From assembly GCA_902728285.1 (NCBI GenBank), contig CACVBU010000080.1, positions 124,001 to 188,000 on the forward strand: a stretch of 64,000 nucleotides of DNA, written 5' to 3'. Numbering within the stretch: the stretch's first letter is position 1; every line of letters begins with the position of its first letter. This DNA is from Clytia hemisphaerica (Eukaryota; Cnidaria; Hydrozoa; Leptothecata; Clytiidae). Positions 23,267 through 35,400 of this stretch are shown in pieces. The translations under genes were made by a program, and so were the position numbers. The notes under the pieces are model-generated. The model did not search any database. It worked only from the letters and a program-made list of their open reading frames with translations, and was not told the DNA's origin.

Positions 23267-23367
23267 TAGAGATATATCACCTTCATTGTATATATTCTTT
23301 ATATTGTTTCAGTCAAACATTCACTAATGTTATATACTAAGTAGAAAAACCTCCTGGTTATTATTTA
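23267..23367 (+). repeat. 5' LTR (101 bp)
   Basis: Direct copy of 27144-27244. The ends are TA...TA rather than TG...CA, which is unusual for LTRs. GATAT precedes it. Confidence 0.8.
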
Positions 23368-23419
23368 TGTTTGACTTATACTCAGTGACTAAATGGAATG
23401 AGTATTTTTTATCTGTCTC

Positions 23420-25110
23420 CATTACGTTGATGGTGTCGTGTTATACAACCACAGGATTATCATCCCACCGTCACTTAGGGCCCAGACCCTGGATTCCCTT
23501 CATGCAGTCCACCAAAGCACTGGTATGATGCTATCCCGTGCTAAGTCATCAGCATTCTGGCCAGGTATCACCAAAGATATTCAACAACAACGCGACAATT
23601 CCAGACGGTGTCAATCGAACAACTTCAAACAAAAATCGCAATCGAACCAATCGAACGTAATCGAACGCGATCGAATAATTGCGATTCGATTGTCGAACAT
23701 AATCGAATCTTAATCGAACGGCCTATTCCTGGGTAATATTCGATTGTGTTCGATTGCGTTCGAGTAATGTTCGATTGATAGTTGACTATGTTCGATTGGT
23801 TCGATTGATTGTCAATTACATTGGATTAATGTTCGATTACGATTATGTTCGATGAGTTTGATTGCGATTAAATCAAATTGGATCACTCTGTTAGAGGTTT
23901 TTAGCGTGGGCGGCCGAGTGCTCAAGTACCATACCAAAGCGAATAAAATCTAATACACAATTGAATCAATCAAACGTAATCAAATACACAATCGAACGTA
24001 ATCGAATACAATCGAACGTAATCGAAGCAATCGAACAGTAAATCCTGGGTAATATTCGATTGCAATTTGATTGCGTTCGAGAATCGAATTGCAATTATTC
24101 GATTGCATTAAATTGCGTTTGATTGATTCGGCGTTCGATTTGTTCGATTGACACTGTCTGGACAATTGTAATGCCTGCAACCGAGACGCTCCATCGCAAC
24201 CAAGCTCACCTCCATATCGAACACCATCTCCAGAATATCCATTTCAACTTATCTGTGCCGAACTTCTTTCAGTATGAAGGCCAACATTACCTGATAACAG
24301 TAGACAGATACTCAAATTGGCCAACCATTGACCGCGCTCAAGAAGGATCGAAAGGCCTGATAGATTGTCTTCGCAAACAGTTCTCCACTTTTGGTATTCC
24401 CGAGGAGCTAGCATCAGATGAAGGACCAGAATTCAAATCACACGCCACCAAAACATTCTTGAGGAACTGGGGAGTCCATCAATGATTTTCTTCGGTAGCT
24501 TTCCCACATTCGAATTGCAGAGCTGAAATTGGTGTCAAGACAGCAAAACGACTGATCACTGACAACACTGACTGGCCCCAACAGTAGTTTGGACACAGAT
24601 AAACTACAGAGAGCACTACTGCAATCGCAACTGCCCAGATCCATCAACCAGACTCTCACCGGCGATGTGCATCTTCAGAAAACCTGTCAAAGATTTCATC
24701 CCAATTCAACTTGGACGCTACTGACCCCACCCCACATGGATGGACACTTTGAACAAACGAGAAGACGCCTTACGTCATCGCCATATGATTGCTTCTGAAC
24801 GATTGGTCCGAACACACCAAACAACTCCCGCCACTTAAAATTGGTGACCATGTTAGGGTCCAGAACCAACTTGGACCCCACCCACACAAATGGGACAAAA
24901 CAGGCAAAGTTGTTGAAGTTCATCAATTGGACAAATACACAGTTCGAATGGACGGCTCTGGTCTGCCAACAAATCGCAATCGACGGTTCTTACGCAAATT
25001 CGTCCCAGCTGTCCAGAAGACTGCACACCGCCATCCAATTCATGACTTCAAATACATCCAACCAGCAAAACTTGATGGCCCAATGGAAACATCTTGATCC
25101 ACTCCAGGAG
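23420..25110 (+). pseudogene. Broken integrase end of a gypsy-type pol
   Basis: 23438-23600 reads HAVHQSTGMMLSRAK and AFWPGITKDI, the His half of an integrase zinc-binding domain. The Cys pair lies beyond the inserted element, just after 24161, in the continuing frame. The catalytic core follows: a first Asp in DRYSNWP context (~24301), DEGPEF (~24418) with the second Asp, and an RAEIG Glu further on, but a TGA at about 24483 stops the frame and later frames shift. 24789-25050 keeps the C-terminal SH3-like part (KIGDHVRVQNQLG, KWDKTGKVVEV, NRRFLRKF). Non-functional. Confidence 0.85.
23601..24161. mobile_element. CCAGAC/TCGAAC-rich TIR element, young copy in the pol pseudogene
   Basis: 561 bp with inverted ends CCAGACGGTGTCAATCGAAC and, from the other side, CCAGACAGTGTCAATCGAAC. 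Flanked by ACAATT (23595-23600 and 24162-24167). The body is almost wholly runs of AATCGAAC/GTTCGATT words in both orientations. No coding frame; it splits the integrase zinc-binding domain. Confidence 0.9.
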
Positions 25111-25233
25111 ACACCCCATCGACACCCAATGTCCTCCGAGGGATTCCATTGTTCATGACTTGCCCGTACAAACTCCGCCTCCGACTTCAACGTTCGGCAA
25201 CCCTGGAGACGTTAGTTCAGCCAGAGAACTGTC

Positions 25234-26942
25234 CCAGACGTAATTAATCGAACGGTATTTTTAATCGAACTTTGTCGAACTTAATCGAACTTTGTTGGCC
25301 GATTAATGTTCGACTAAGTTCGGTTGTCGAACTTTAATCGAATACTCACAAATTTCTCAAAATACAAAGTTCGATTAAGTTCGATTACTGAAATCGAACT
25401 TTTTTTAAAGAGACCTCGACAGCTCGATTAGTTCAATTACATTATTCGAACTTAATCGAACTAATCGAACTTTGTCAAGTTTAATCGAACAAAAATTTGA
25501 GAAAACCCGGGCAACTGAAGGCCGCTCCACTTGCGCGTAATTCGATTGCACTTTTTGCCGGCCTTTGACGACACTTTGAGGAACTTTGAAGCGCCCCCGC
25601 TGGTGCAGGCGTGTACCCTCACATCCCCCTGACCAGTGGGCACCGATCAAACCTCCCGGAACCCCGGCCGGGACCCCCAGGGGCCGTCCACGGTGGTACC
25701 CAAATGATGAGGTCATTTTTCCCAATTTTCGCCAATTTTCCAATGTTTGCCGGCTTTTGACGACACTTTGAGGAGCTTTGAAGCACCCCAACCGGTTCAG
25801 GGGAGTACCTTTACATCCCCCCTAACCAGTTGGCACCAATCGAACTCCCGGAAATCCCTGCCGGGACCCCAAAGGCGTTCCACGGTGGTACCCGAAGGAA
25901 GTCATTTTTTCAAATTTTGACCGATTTTTTCCAATTTTCAAGCCTTTCCGAGCCTTTTAAAGGCTTCGGAGCACTGATGGAGGGTGCTGGCATTGAGGGA
26001 GAGCAAGGGTGAGGGTATCCGAAGGGGTCCGAAGGAATACGGGGGCTGTGGAGGGATGCAGAGGCCTCAATCGGTCCCACGGGGGAATTTTGCTGGTGAG
26101 AAAGGGGTGTAACATTCTCAATTGAGGAGGTCGTTTTTGGCAATTTTCGCCGGCTTTTGACAGCACTTTGAGGAACTTTGAAGGACCCCCAACAGTGCAG
26201 GCGTGTACTCTCACATCCCCCTGACCAGTGAGCACCGATCTGACCCCCCGGCACACCGGCCGGGACCCCCAGGGGCCGTCCGCAGTGGTGGTACCCAAAG
26301 TAGGTCATTTTTTTCCAATTTTGACCAATTTTCAAGCCTTTCCGCCTTTCCAAGCCTTTTATAGGCTTCGGATAACTGATGGAGGGGTCTGGCTTTGAGG
26401 GAAAGCAAGGCAGAGGGTATCCAAAGCGGTCCGAAGGGCTGTGGGGGGCTGTAGAGGCCTCGACTGGTCCCACCGGGGCTGGTACCCAAAGGAGGTCATT
26501 TTTCGTAATTTTTGCCAGCTTTTGACAACACTTTGAGGAACTTTGAAGGACCCCCAACGGTGCAGACGTGTACCCTCACATCCCCCTGACCAGTAGGCAC
26601 CAATTGGACCCCCGGACCTCGGCCGTGACCCCCAGGGACCGTCCACGGTAGTACCCAAAGGAGGTCATTTTTTGTTGTCGGACTTTATCGAACAGAGTTT
26701 TTTGTCGAATTTGTCGAACCTTTCGTGTTGTCGAACTTTATCGAACGGAGTTTTTTTTCGAACATTTCTCGTTGTCGAACTTTGTCGAACTTAATATGTT
26801 TGTCGAACTTAATCGAATACTCACAATTTTAGCAACTTTTGAAAAGTTTGATTAAAGAATTTAATCAAGCTTTTGTCGTTCGATTAAGTTCGACAAAGTT
26901 CGATTAGTTTGGTAATCGAACTGTTCGATTAATTACGTCTGG
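25234..26942. mobile_element. CCAGAC-family TIR element, long copy with GC-rich tandem core
   Basis: Perfect 20 bp inverted ends CCAGACGTAATTAATCGAAC. Outer ~270 bp on each side are TCGAAC/GTTCGA runs, as in the short copy. The core (25500-26660) is a GC-rich tandem repeat: TTTTGACGACACTTTGAGG recurs at about 25562, 25756, 26155 and 26522, with CACATCCCCCTGACCAG and a CCCCCAGGGnCCGTCC box in each unit. Flanks ACTGTC / ACTGCT may be a decayed 6 bp duplication. Long minus-strand frames in the core are repeat artefacts. Confidence 0.85.
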
Positions 26943-27143
26943 ACTGCTGTTTTCACCCACAACAGCACAGACCTCTGCGCTCTTGCCCTGCATAATAAAA
27001 AGGGACTGAAAGAATGATCCAGCCCTGTTTCATTTGTTTTGTTTTTTTTCTTTTTCGATGGATCATAACAGAAAGGAGTAGGAGATAAGATGATTCTATA
27101 TTTTATCTTTGTGTTAGACATTTTGAACCTCTAAGGGGGGAGA

Positions 27144-27244
27144 TAGAGATATATCACCTTCATTGTATATATTCTTTATATCGTTTCAGTCAAACATTCA
27201 CTTATGTTATATACTAAGTAGAAAAACCTCCTGGTTATTATTTA
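27144..27244 (+). repeat. 3' LTR (101 bp)
   Basis: Direct copy of 23267-23367, preceded by a polypurine tract and followed by the second GATAT target duplication. Confidence 0.8.
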
Positions 27245-27290
27245 GATATGATGGCTAATGCAAAAGTTTCCCTCCTCCTTTAAATTAAAA

Positions 27291-30200
27291 TGGGCTCTTC
27301 CAGTTAAAGTCCGTTATAGGGGGGTGGACGACAGCGGAATTCCGAGGCAAAATGCTAGGACCCTCGAACACGCCCGGATTTCTCCGGGCGCATCCGGGCG
27401 CGTCCGGGCGGATAAAATTAATAGATTTGCAAAAACGCCCGTATGCCGCCCGGGCCAGTCCGGGCGGCCTCCGGGCGCCTAAAAAGGCAATTTAAAGACT
27501 TGAAATATTTTGATGCTTTCACATAATTATTTTAATAGTAAAACTGCATTATGGGTAAAATTCAACATTTAGTCAGCCAGGCAAATACTTGCATTTGCAC
27601 GGGGTCCGCTACGTTGCATTTGCAACGGGTCGAATTCGAAAGTAGCGCGAAAACCCGGTGTAAATACATACACTGGATTTTTGGAAAATCAGAAAATTTA
27701 AGATTTGTCAATATGGTTTTACAATCAATTAACACCATTCTTTTTGTTTAGAATCAATATTAAGAAGATGAATCAAATTCAATAAGATGTACCAGGTAAT
27801 CCTTTTTTATTGTCTTTGTATTCTAATTTGGAAAACAAGAATCGTTCTTCTTATGCTTTGATGTAACAGCCGCAAGGTTGTGGCAAAGGAATTCGTTCGC
27901 GCGGCCATACTTTCGATTTTCGGATGCTGAACATAAAACTTAGAATACGGGCATCGTGAGATAACAGTGTTTCAGAACCCTGATCTTGACACTCCGTGCT
28001 TATTTCTAATTCTCCGGTGGTCTAGATTAGATGAACCACAACAATTCTTCTCTCGCTATTTTTTCTTTTTCTTTTTTCATTTCAGTTTTCATTTTTTATG
28101 GGAACACAATTGCGATCATACAGGAGACGTGTATTTTCCACATTTTCCAACGTCGTAATATCGTAATGATGATACACATTCATTATCACTGGCGAGGGCG
28201 AGAATCCGGAAGCCCTCTAGAGATCCGGTGGAGCCCCCCCGCCCCACTGGAAAATTTAGCAAAAAAATCGTCGTCAGTGGAAAAAATAACCTGAAAGTTT
28301 AACAAACTTGAAAAGAACCAAACGACTTTACCCTCAGTATGGTGGAAAAATTGCACCGCAAAACCATTCCCACTGTAAACTTCGAGCTGGTATATAGAGT
28401 TTCTATCTCAATCGGGACACTCACGGCGATCTTTGATTGGATTAATCGGATTCAAATTTCCTTGTTTTAGTCAAATTTTAGGAAATTAACTGAGAAGAAA
28501 TGCTTTCTTTTTCTTTTATCCTTTAGAGAACAAATATAAGTACATTCTGTGAAAATTTCAAGTCTCTAGCACTTTCCTATCCAGAATTATCTTGATTCCG
28601 ATTTAGAGGCATCTCAACCGGGATGAGGACGGGATAGAGGGGGTCTCTCGAAAACGAAAGTGCCCAATAACTGAGAAACAGTTTGATGTATCAAAAAACT
28701 TTTTTCCCTACTTTTACATTGCTATAAGGAGACTTTATATACCAAATTTCATCTCCTTATAAGCACTACTTAAGGAGATACAAGGGATATTAGCCAAAAT
28801 AATCCCGATTTTACAAATGTTCCAACGCAAGATCACTGTGACTACGATTAGATAGAAATTTCCATCTACACTGAAGGAAAAAGCTCCACCGGGGCGGCAT
28901 TGACAGTGGTGTGTGTGTTTGGGAGAATGAAAACAACGCCCAGAATGAAAGAGAAACCAAAAAGAAAGACCAACGAAGTTACACTCTATATTTTATTAAT
29001 TTGATTTTAATGATCAATGGCCTCATTTTTATTTGTTGGCCACTTTTTTGATTAATGACGTATGTATTCCGTAGCATATATCATTTTATACATTGTTAAA
29101 TTTAATAAAAAAGTGGCTCTTATTTTCTTCTTTGTGACTCTAAAGCAACACGCTCTCCCCGAACAGCTCATACATAATGATAACAATCGGTAACATTGGC
29201 GGTGGCACACTAAATAAATAATGAAAATTAAAGTTACTATTATATGAGTGTAAAGATCCGTGGGTGGTACGGCAACATTGTCCCTGTGTATCCCAGGCTT
29301 TATTTACGTTCTTGCTAAATTGAGGCCAGAGAATACCCTGGTCTATCTAGCGCTACCAGTAAGAATCAAAACGATGATAATACGCAGGGATCGAGGCTAG
29401 TGGTAAGGTAGATTTTGTTAAGCTTGAAACTAGACAAATTGAGCGTCGCTCAAGAGTCGGTCGATAAATTGCCGAAGTTACGGTGACAAGTAACGCACAC
29501 TAATTGATGGGAAGCACAAAATCCATCTAGATTTCAACATATGAGATAATTGTTTCATACAAACAATGTAACTTACGCTGTTCACCTCTTGAGTTTAGTG
29601 AAAGCAGTCCGTATTGATTGTGATGTTGACAAATCGTATCTGCTTCGTTTAATCCAGTGAAGCTGCTAAGTAAGTCTAATCTTTGGGAAGAGAATATGGA
29701 TATGAATTTGATGCAGGGGTGTATTTAGGGTTGTCAGGTATCACTGAATAGTATTCTATATGGACCTAACACAATAGGCCGTTCCCATAAAGAAAGCGGT
29801 AAGGGTGGGTTCCGTATGCAAATTTATCGAGTAGCAAAATCGCACGATCTAGACGCGGGCGTTTAGAAATGCTCAAATTTATCAAAAATATTTTGCTTGA
29901 TTAAAAAAGATTGAATGGGTGAAATTTTCTTTCAATGGTCACAATCCTTTATTAACGAATGAAGAATCTCGTAAAGAAAAAATGAAAGCCCCGTTCATCT
30001 TCATTTCCCCCGTTTCTACTCTAAAGTTAAAATTGGCTTATTTGCCTGACGCGTTCTAGGGTTTGGGAAACCCGTTGCAAATGCACACCCCGTCATGCAA
30101 ATGCAGGATTTGCCTGATTGCTAGTAATTTCAGTGTAATTAAATAAATGTATTTTAGGTAAATAATTGATCTGGATGGTAATCTTTAAATACTTTATGGT

Positions 30201-30839
30201 CTTGTAAATACACTTGAATATCGGTTGTTTACAGTAAAATCTTACGTCATTTTCATTTTCAACACCCTGTGCAATTACAACGAATCGCGGGGCGCCGAAA
30301 CCTTGTGCTAATGATTGCAAGGATTTATACTAAGTATAGAGACTGGTTAAGAATCAAGGTAAAATAAGGAGGTTCATAAGAGATTTCTCAGATGACTTTT
30401 AAAGTGAATTAGAGGGCTGAGACATCGAAAATAAAGTTTTCAAAAAATGCCGCCCGGATAAACTATCCGCCCGGGCGTTTTTTATAAATAGATCTTAGCG
30501 CCCGGAACACCCGGATTACGCCCGGAATATTCCGGGCGGCATCCGGGCGTGTTCGAGGATCCTAAAATGCTTTTTTGAAATTCCTGGATTTCCAATACAA
30601 AAGCAATTGAAACTCCTGGATTTCCGATACAAAATCAATTTTTTGGTGCAAAAATCTGGAATTTCCGATACCTTTTTCAAAACTTTGACAAATTATGTGG
30701 AATTTCCAAGGGTTGAAATAAAAAATTGAGCAGAATTTCCGAAGCACTTTGAAAAATTGACTGGATTTCCGAGTGCTTTTTTTATCTGAAAATTCCCGTC
30801 CATCCACCCCCTATATCAAATTTTTTCTGGAAGAGCCCA
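27291..30839. mobile_element. 3.5 kb TIR element with long complex inverted arms
   Basis: Terminal TGGGCTCTTCCAG and its complement. The arms then share ATAGGGGG(T)GGA, the cassette CCTCGAACACGCCCGG (27361) against CCGGGCGTGTTCGAGG (~30537), CCGGGCG-rich boxes, and further in GCATTTGCAACGGGT (~27616) against ACCCGTTGCAAATGC (~30070). The left arm spans ~360 bp and the right ~790 bp with indels. A second inverted pair, CCGGTGGAGC (28216) and GCTCCACCGG (~28887), may mark a nested element. The interior (28.3-30.0 kb) has no recognisable protein. Confidence 0.7.
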
Positions 30840-31726
30840 ATACTCAATCCAAAAGTTTGAGATGAAACTTATAACCCATAGAAAAAGTATTTTCTCCAGC
30901 AAAATTTAAACTCTTTTGTTTTTCACAAGCAAAAATAACTAATATCATATAGCTATACGTCTATCTATCTATATATTTAAGTAGAATCAGCTCATATTCC
31001 GGATTCTACAGTTCTAGGATTCTGGATTCCCTGAAAAAAACCAAGAACGGTCCTTTCATCGTAGCTTGACTACCATTATGGCTTTCTAAAATTTTGCAGA
31101 CTCAGCAAAATATTGTCAGTTAAAGTTAATTAGTCGATCATCGGTTCTTATCAGCCAGGAACAATTGCAAATTAGACGGTTATTGGTTCTTAGCCTCTTA
31201 TATCAGCCAGGAACCCGAAAGCAGGGGAGGGGGTACATAGGCAAAAGGAGGGTACGGTATGGTGCCGCCCTTGAAGGGTCCCTTTTTTGGATCTTCAAAT
31301 TCTTCAAATTCTTCTAAATTATTAAGGGTCGTAAAAATCACAAAATTCTAATTCCAGCCCCCCTAAGGATGAAAAAAAAAATTCCATATCTTGACCCTCA
31401 GAAGCCTAAATTTTCATAAAATAGTCCCAACAAGTGGGGGGTGTACGGTTTTTCGGAATTGCAGAAATCGACCCTTCTTTCTTCGGAATTTCGGAATTAA
31501 GGCAAAATTCCTTCGGTATTTTGGAATTCTGAAATTGTTTCGGTATCGGAAATCCATATGAGTTTTTGCTTCGAAATTTTGGTATTATAAAGTTTTTATC
31601 CCCTTTTTTCGGAATTCATACATACCCGTCATCCCGCAAACCTAGCACCACCGGGGGCAGCAGGAAAAACTAGAAATTAGCCCATCATCTCGGAAGATCG
31701 TCTGGCAGGTCTATTTTCAACCTAGA
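30840..31726. other. Unannotated stretch with TCGGAATT-rich minisatellite
   Basis: 31450-31620 is a loose run of TTCGGAATTTCGGAATT-type words. The remainder shows nothing recognisable. Confidence 0.45.
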
Positions 31727-32323
31727 GGCAAGCCTCGCCACCAATACGGTTTTACTGACCCTGTATATCCCGTATCCCACCTCGAGACGATCGTGCAACG
31801 GATTTATCCCGTTGAAGTCCCTTTGCATGTTTTTCAAAAGCACGAAAAACTTTCAGAACTCTCTAAGTAGATACTTACATCAAAAAGCTACAAAGTAAAT
31901 CAATACAGTGAAAGTGGGATCCGTGAAAGTTATATTTTATAACATCGCAATTAAAAGTCTTGCTGTATCCATATAAACTCAAGAAAATTAAAAATTAAAA
32001 TAACTTTGAAGATTTTATGTTTGTTGCACTTTCTCAACCCCGACCATTTCAATTTCGATTTCAAGTCTTTTCAAAACAAAACATTCGAATCTTGATCAAA
32101 ACATTCTAAAGCACATTCATCAATATGCAATGTCTGAAAGACAGATACGGTATATATCCCACCTCCACGTGATGTCTTTTGACCAATGGAATCGCTAGAA
32201 TCTTACTGATGCGGGATAATATTAGTTACACGGTCTTCTAGAGGTGGGATACGGGATAAAAACAGGGTCAGTAAAAACCGTATTGGTGGCTTTATTATAT
32301 TGACTTTGGTGGCGAGGCTTGCC
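31727..32323. mobile_element. 597 bp TIR element downstream of SUGT1
   Basis: Ends GGCAAGCCTCGCCACCAA and the complement TTGGTGGCGAGGCTTGCC. The arms continue with ATACGGTTTTACTGACCCTG and TATCCCGTATCCCACCT, matched in complement at 32240-32290. The right end lies 155 bp past the SUGT1 stop codon. No coding content. Confidence 0.8.
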
Positions 32324-32478
32324 CAATCCAAGCCCTAAAGTAGTTTGACCTCTCTGTCAATGAATGCAAGAAAGAACAAGTCGGAGAAAGAACGTGGTTT
32401 ACGGAAAATAGCATATTTATAATATAGCGATATCGATATAAACATTGAAAAATTTACAAAGAACCCATTTCATTGAAC

Positions 32479-35400
32479 TCAATACTCATATTTCTTATAT
32501 TCCATACAATCAGGGGGTTTGACTTCCACCTTTTCTTTCTTAATGTCTTTCCAGTTCGTACTGAGCACCGTACCCCCAGATTCTTGGAAACTTTTATTCA
32601 TGGCTCGCTTAGTTTCATCGCTACCATCGGAATAAATCTGTTGAAACAAACGATTTAAAGCAGCGTCACCCTCCATATTTTCTGTTTTCTCTTCTTCTTG
32701 AAGTTGTTTGGCTAATTTGTCCCAATCGGAGTACATATGTTTGGAGGACGGATATTTGTGAACGTCAACCGCAGAGGTCGCCCCACTGGTCGATTCTGTT
32801 CTTTCTTTTGTAGCTGTAATCAAAACGATGGAAAAAGGTTACCAAACTATCAACTAATCCCTTCACTTTGAAAATTGACAATATTTCTCGGAAAAGGGAG
32901 ACTAAAATTTATTGCCGCTACCTTTGAAACCTAAAAAGTTTAAAAAAACCGTTTGGGGAATCTGATTTTCCCAATATTTATGATGGTTTTGGCTTAGATC
33001 TTAGACGATCCTATCGTCTACACAAGATCACTAAAAAAGGGAATAGTTTAGGAGAGGCGTGATAAATTCGGGTGAAATAAGCCTCGGAGTAAGCAGTGGC
33101 GCAGATGTTTACAGTGTTCCAAAACTTTACCGCCACTTTTTTCCCGTAAACCGCCCTGACGCCCTAACTCTTTCCCGCGTTTACTAACTTCTAAACGGAC
33201 GATAGCATCGTCTAGTTCTGGCTTTAATAGGTGTGAGGTACAGGAAAAGCAGTGACTTTTGTTCTCATTTTTTTTCTACCCATGTTGTTCAAGATGATTC
33301 TGTCATAAACTTAATTTCTCAAGAGTTTGAATTTTTAGGACAACTGTCTCAGAGAAAAACAATCATGCTCTTAACAGTGGAGACGCAAAACCTTTAGTAA
33401 AGAGTAATTCTTCAACCAACCTTTGGCGTTCTTCGTGAATTGAGATTCGTTGTCGGTTTCCAGGGAAGACCAGCGGATACCTTCGCACTTTTTCATCTTT
33501 ATCTCAATCTACAATCGACAGAAGAAACAAAATTTCATTAGACTCAAAAAAGATCGATTCATCAAATTAAAAAATATTTTGTTTCTGATTTTGCATTTTG
33601 CATTTTGTCTCTTGTTGTAAAAACTGGATGGTATCGAAAAGTTTTTGGGATGGTTGAAACACAATCCAGGTTGTATATTTTAGGTAAGGCAAAATCTATC
33701 AGTTTCGATATAAAAGAGATATCAAAGATATGAAGAAATATTAGAAATCAGCCCGGTTCAAAGTTATGTTTCTTTCCTCAAGAAAAACGTTTAAAAATGA
33801 CCAGACTGCCATTTTTTTGGGACAGACCTTAGACTTATTTAAAGTTTGGAAGCCTAAAAAAGTGTTTCTATCATAGCATCTCTGTGTGGTATTGAAAGAA
33901 AGGATTCGCTGTATTAATTGACTGACAAAAATCATCATACCAGGAAGAAAAAATGGAAAATATTCGCAAGAGAAAGTCAACGTTTTAAAAAAATCTAAAG
34001 AAATATGTACTGCTTTATTTTCTTTACACAGACCTGTTACAATAATCTCCAAGCAGATTCTGATAATTCACGCATGACAAGGATCGCGCTTAAGGCTATG
34101 GCTTACGTGAATCTGCCACCAGGTTGGCGGACGGCATTCTTCACAAACGCTAAACTTTATGTCTAATGATGTTGAAATATCTTAATACAAAAAGTTTAAA
34201 ATTTCTTAAAACTCAAGTCTTTGAACGTGCGTGTAAGATGGCATAAATTTAAGATTTCGTATGTCAACAAAAAACAGGTGACTTTAATCTAATCAAGATA
34301 AAAAAACAAACAAGCTGGTCAAACTTAACTTGCAAACGTTTGTTCAGATTAAACTTAAAATTACCCGCTAAATTGATTCAAATTGCTCTTTAATAAAAGG
34401 TTTGTATTATATTCTGAACTTAGAAAGGAATATTCCTTTGTCTGTAATGTCTGTAATGTCTTATTACAAAAGAGTAGAGGTGCCATATAAAAGCAGTGAA
34501 TGATTGGAAGGGTAACCTTAGTCAACTTATATCTTTGAAAGAACAAAGTGTAAAGAAGATGAAGAAGATTATTTTCATTTTTGCCAGCCTCCTTTTGGTG
34601 CTAACCATTGTGGAAGGAGTTGGAAATGCTACAAAGTGCGCTCATCAGGTACAAGGGACACCTTTTTTATTCTTTGAGATTAGAAAAATTAAATCAATCA
34701 CAGCAGTGTTTTGCGGGTTATCGATAATTACACGCTTTTTTTTTATAAGAATACACTTTATAAGAATGTCCGTGATGAAAATGGCCAAAAAATTAGGAGT
34801 GATGCTAAGAATATCACCATCATGGAATTTGCTACTCAAGCTAAGAATGAACATTTTTAGAGCATTTTCAATTAAAAATTACCAATTACCCCCAAGAAAG
34901 GCTCATTCCTTTCACAAAAATGCCATTTTATGCTTCAGACGTATGTACTAAACGTTAAATATAGCGAGAATTAGGATCCTAACCTAAGAATGCTGTAAGG
35001 AGATTTTAGGATGATTTTCCCAAAAAAGTTAACAATTTCCATGATGAAATGGATTTAGACCATTCTTACTAAAAAAAAAGCGTGTAGTCCTTTTACTATC
35101 TTTAATATAAAAAGACCATGTTTCATCCATATTACGGATTTCTTGCTAACTGCTAATAATTTGGATGATTGGGAAACCTTTATTTTCATCTAACATTATA
35201 TATTCTTTTCAACTTTAGTGCAGAAAGTCGTTCTTCAAATGTTTGAACGCAACTCGTGATGCTTCGATGTGCGGAGAAGAAGCCAAAATGTGTGCTAAAG
35301 AATGTATGGGTGGACGACCAACAAACAAAACAAGACCTACACCTAACCCATGTCTTATGGATGTAAGAACTATATTTCTTGCTAACTGTTAATGTTTGGG

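Larger units (their letters stand above)
23267..27244 (+). mobile_element. Internally deleted Ty3/gypsy-like LTR retrotransposon
   Basis: Two ~101 bp direct repeats (23267-23367 and 27144-27244), differing at few sites, begin TAGAGATATATCACC and end TTATTATTTA. They are flanked by GATAT (23262-23266 and 27245-27249), the 5 bp duplication expected of this superfamily. A purine tract CTAAGGGGGGAGA sits right before the 3' LTR. Between them only the integrase end of pol remains; gag, protease, reverse transcriptase and RNase H are missing. Two TIR elements are nested inside (23601-24161 and 25234-26942). Confidence 0.85.

Noticed and set aside
25405-26658. Several 90-215 codon minus-strand frames in the GC-rich core
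   Set aside because: They overlap in different frames, repeat with the tandem units, are Pro/Gly/Ser-rich and match no family; they are by-products of GC-rich tandem repeats.
34496-34558. Upstream in-frame ATG of the cysteine-rich gene
   Set aside because: It lies 3 bp after the TATA box, so it is probably not transcribed, and it would bury the signal peptide.
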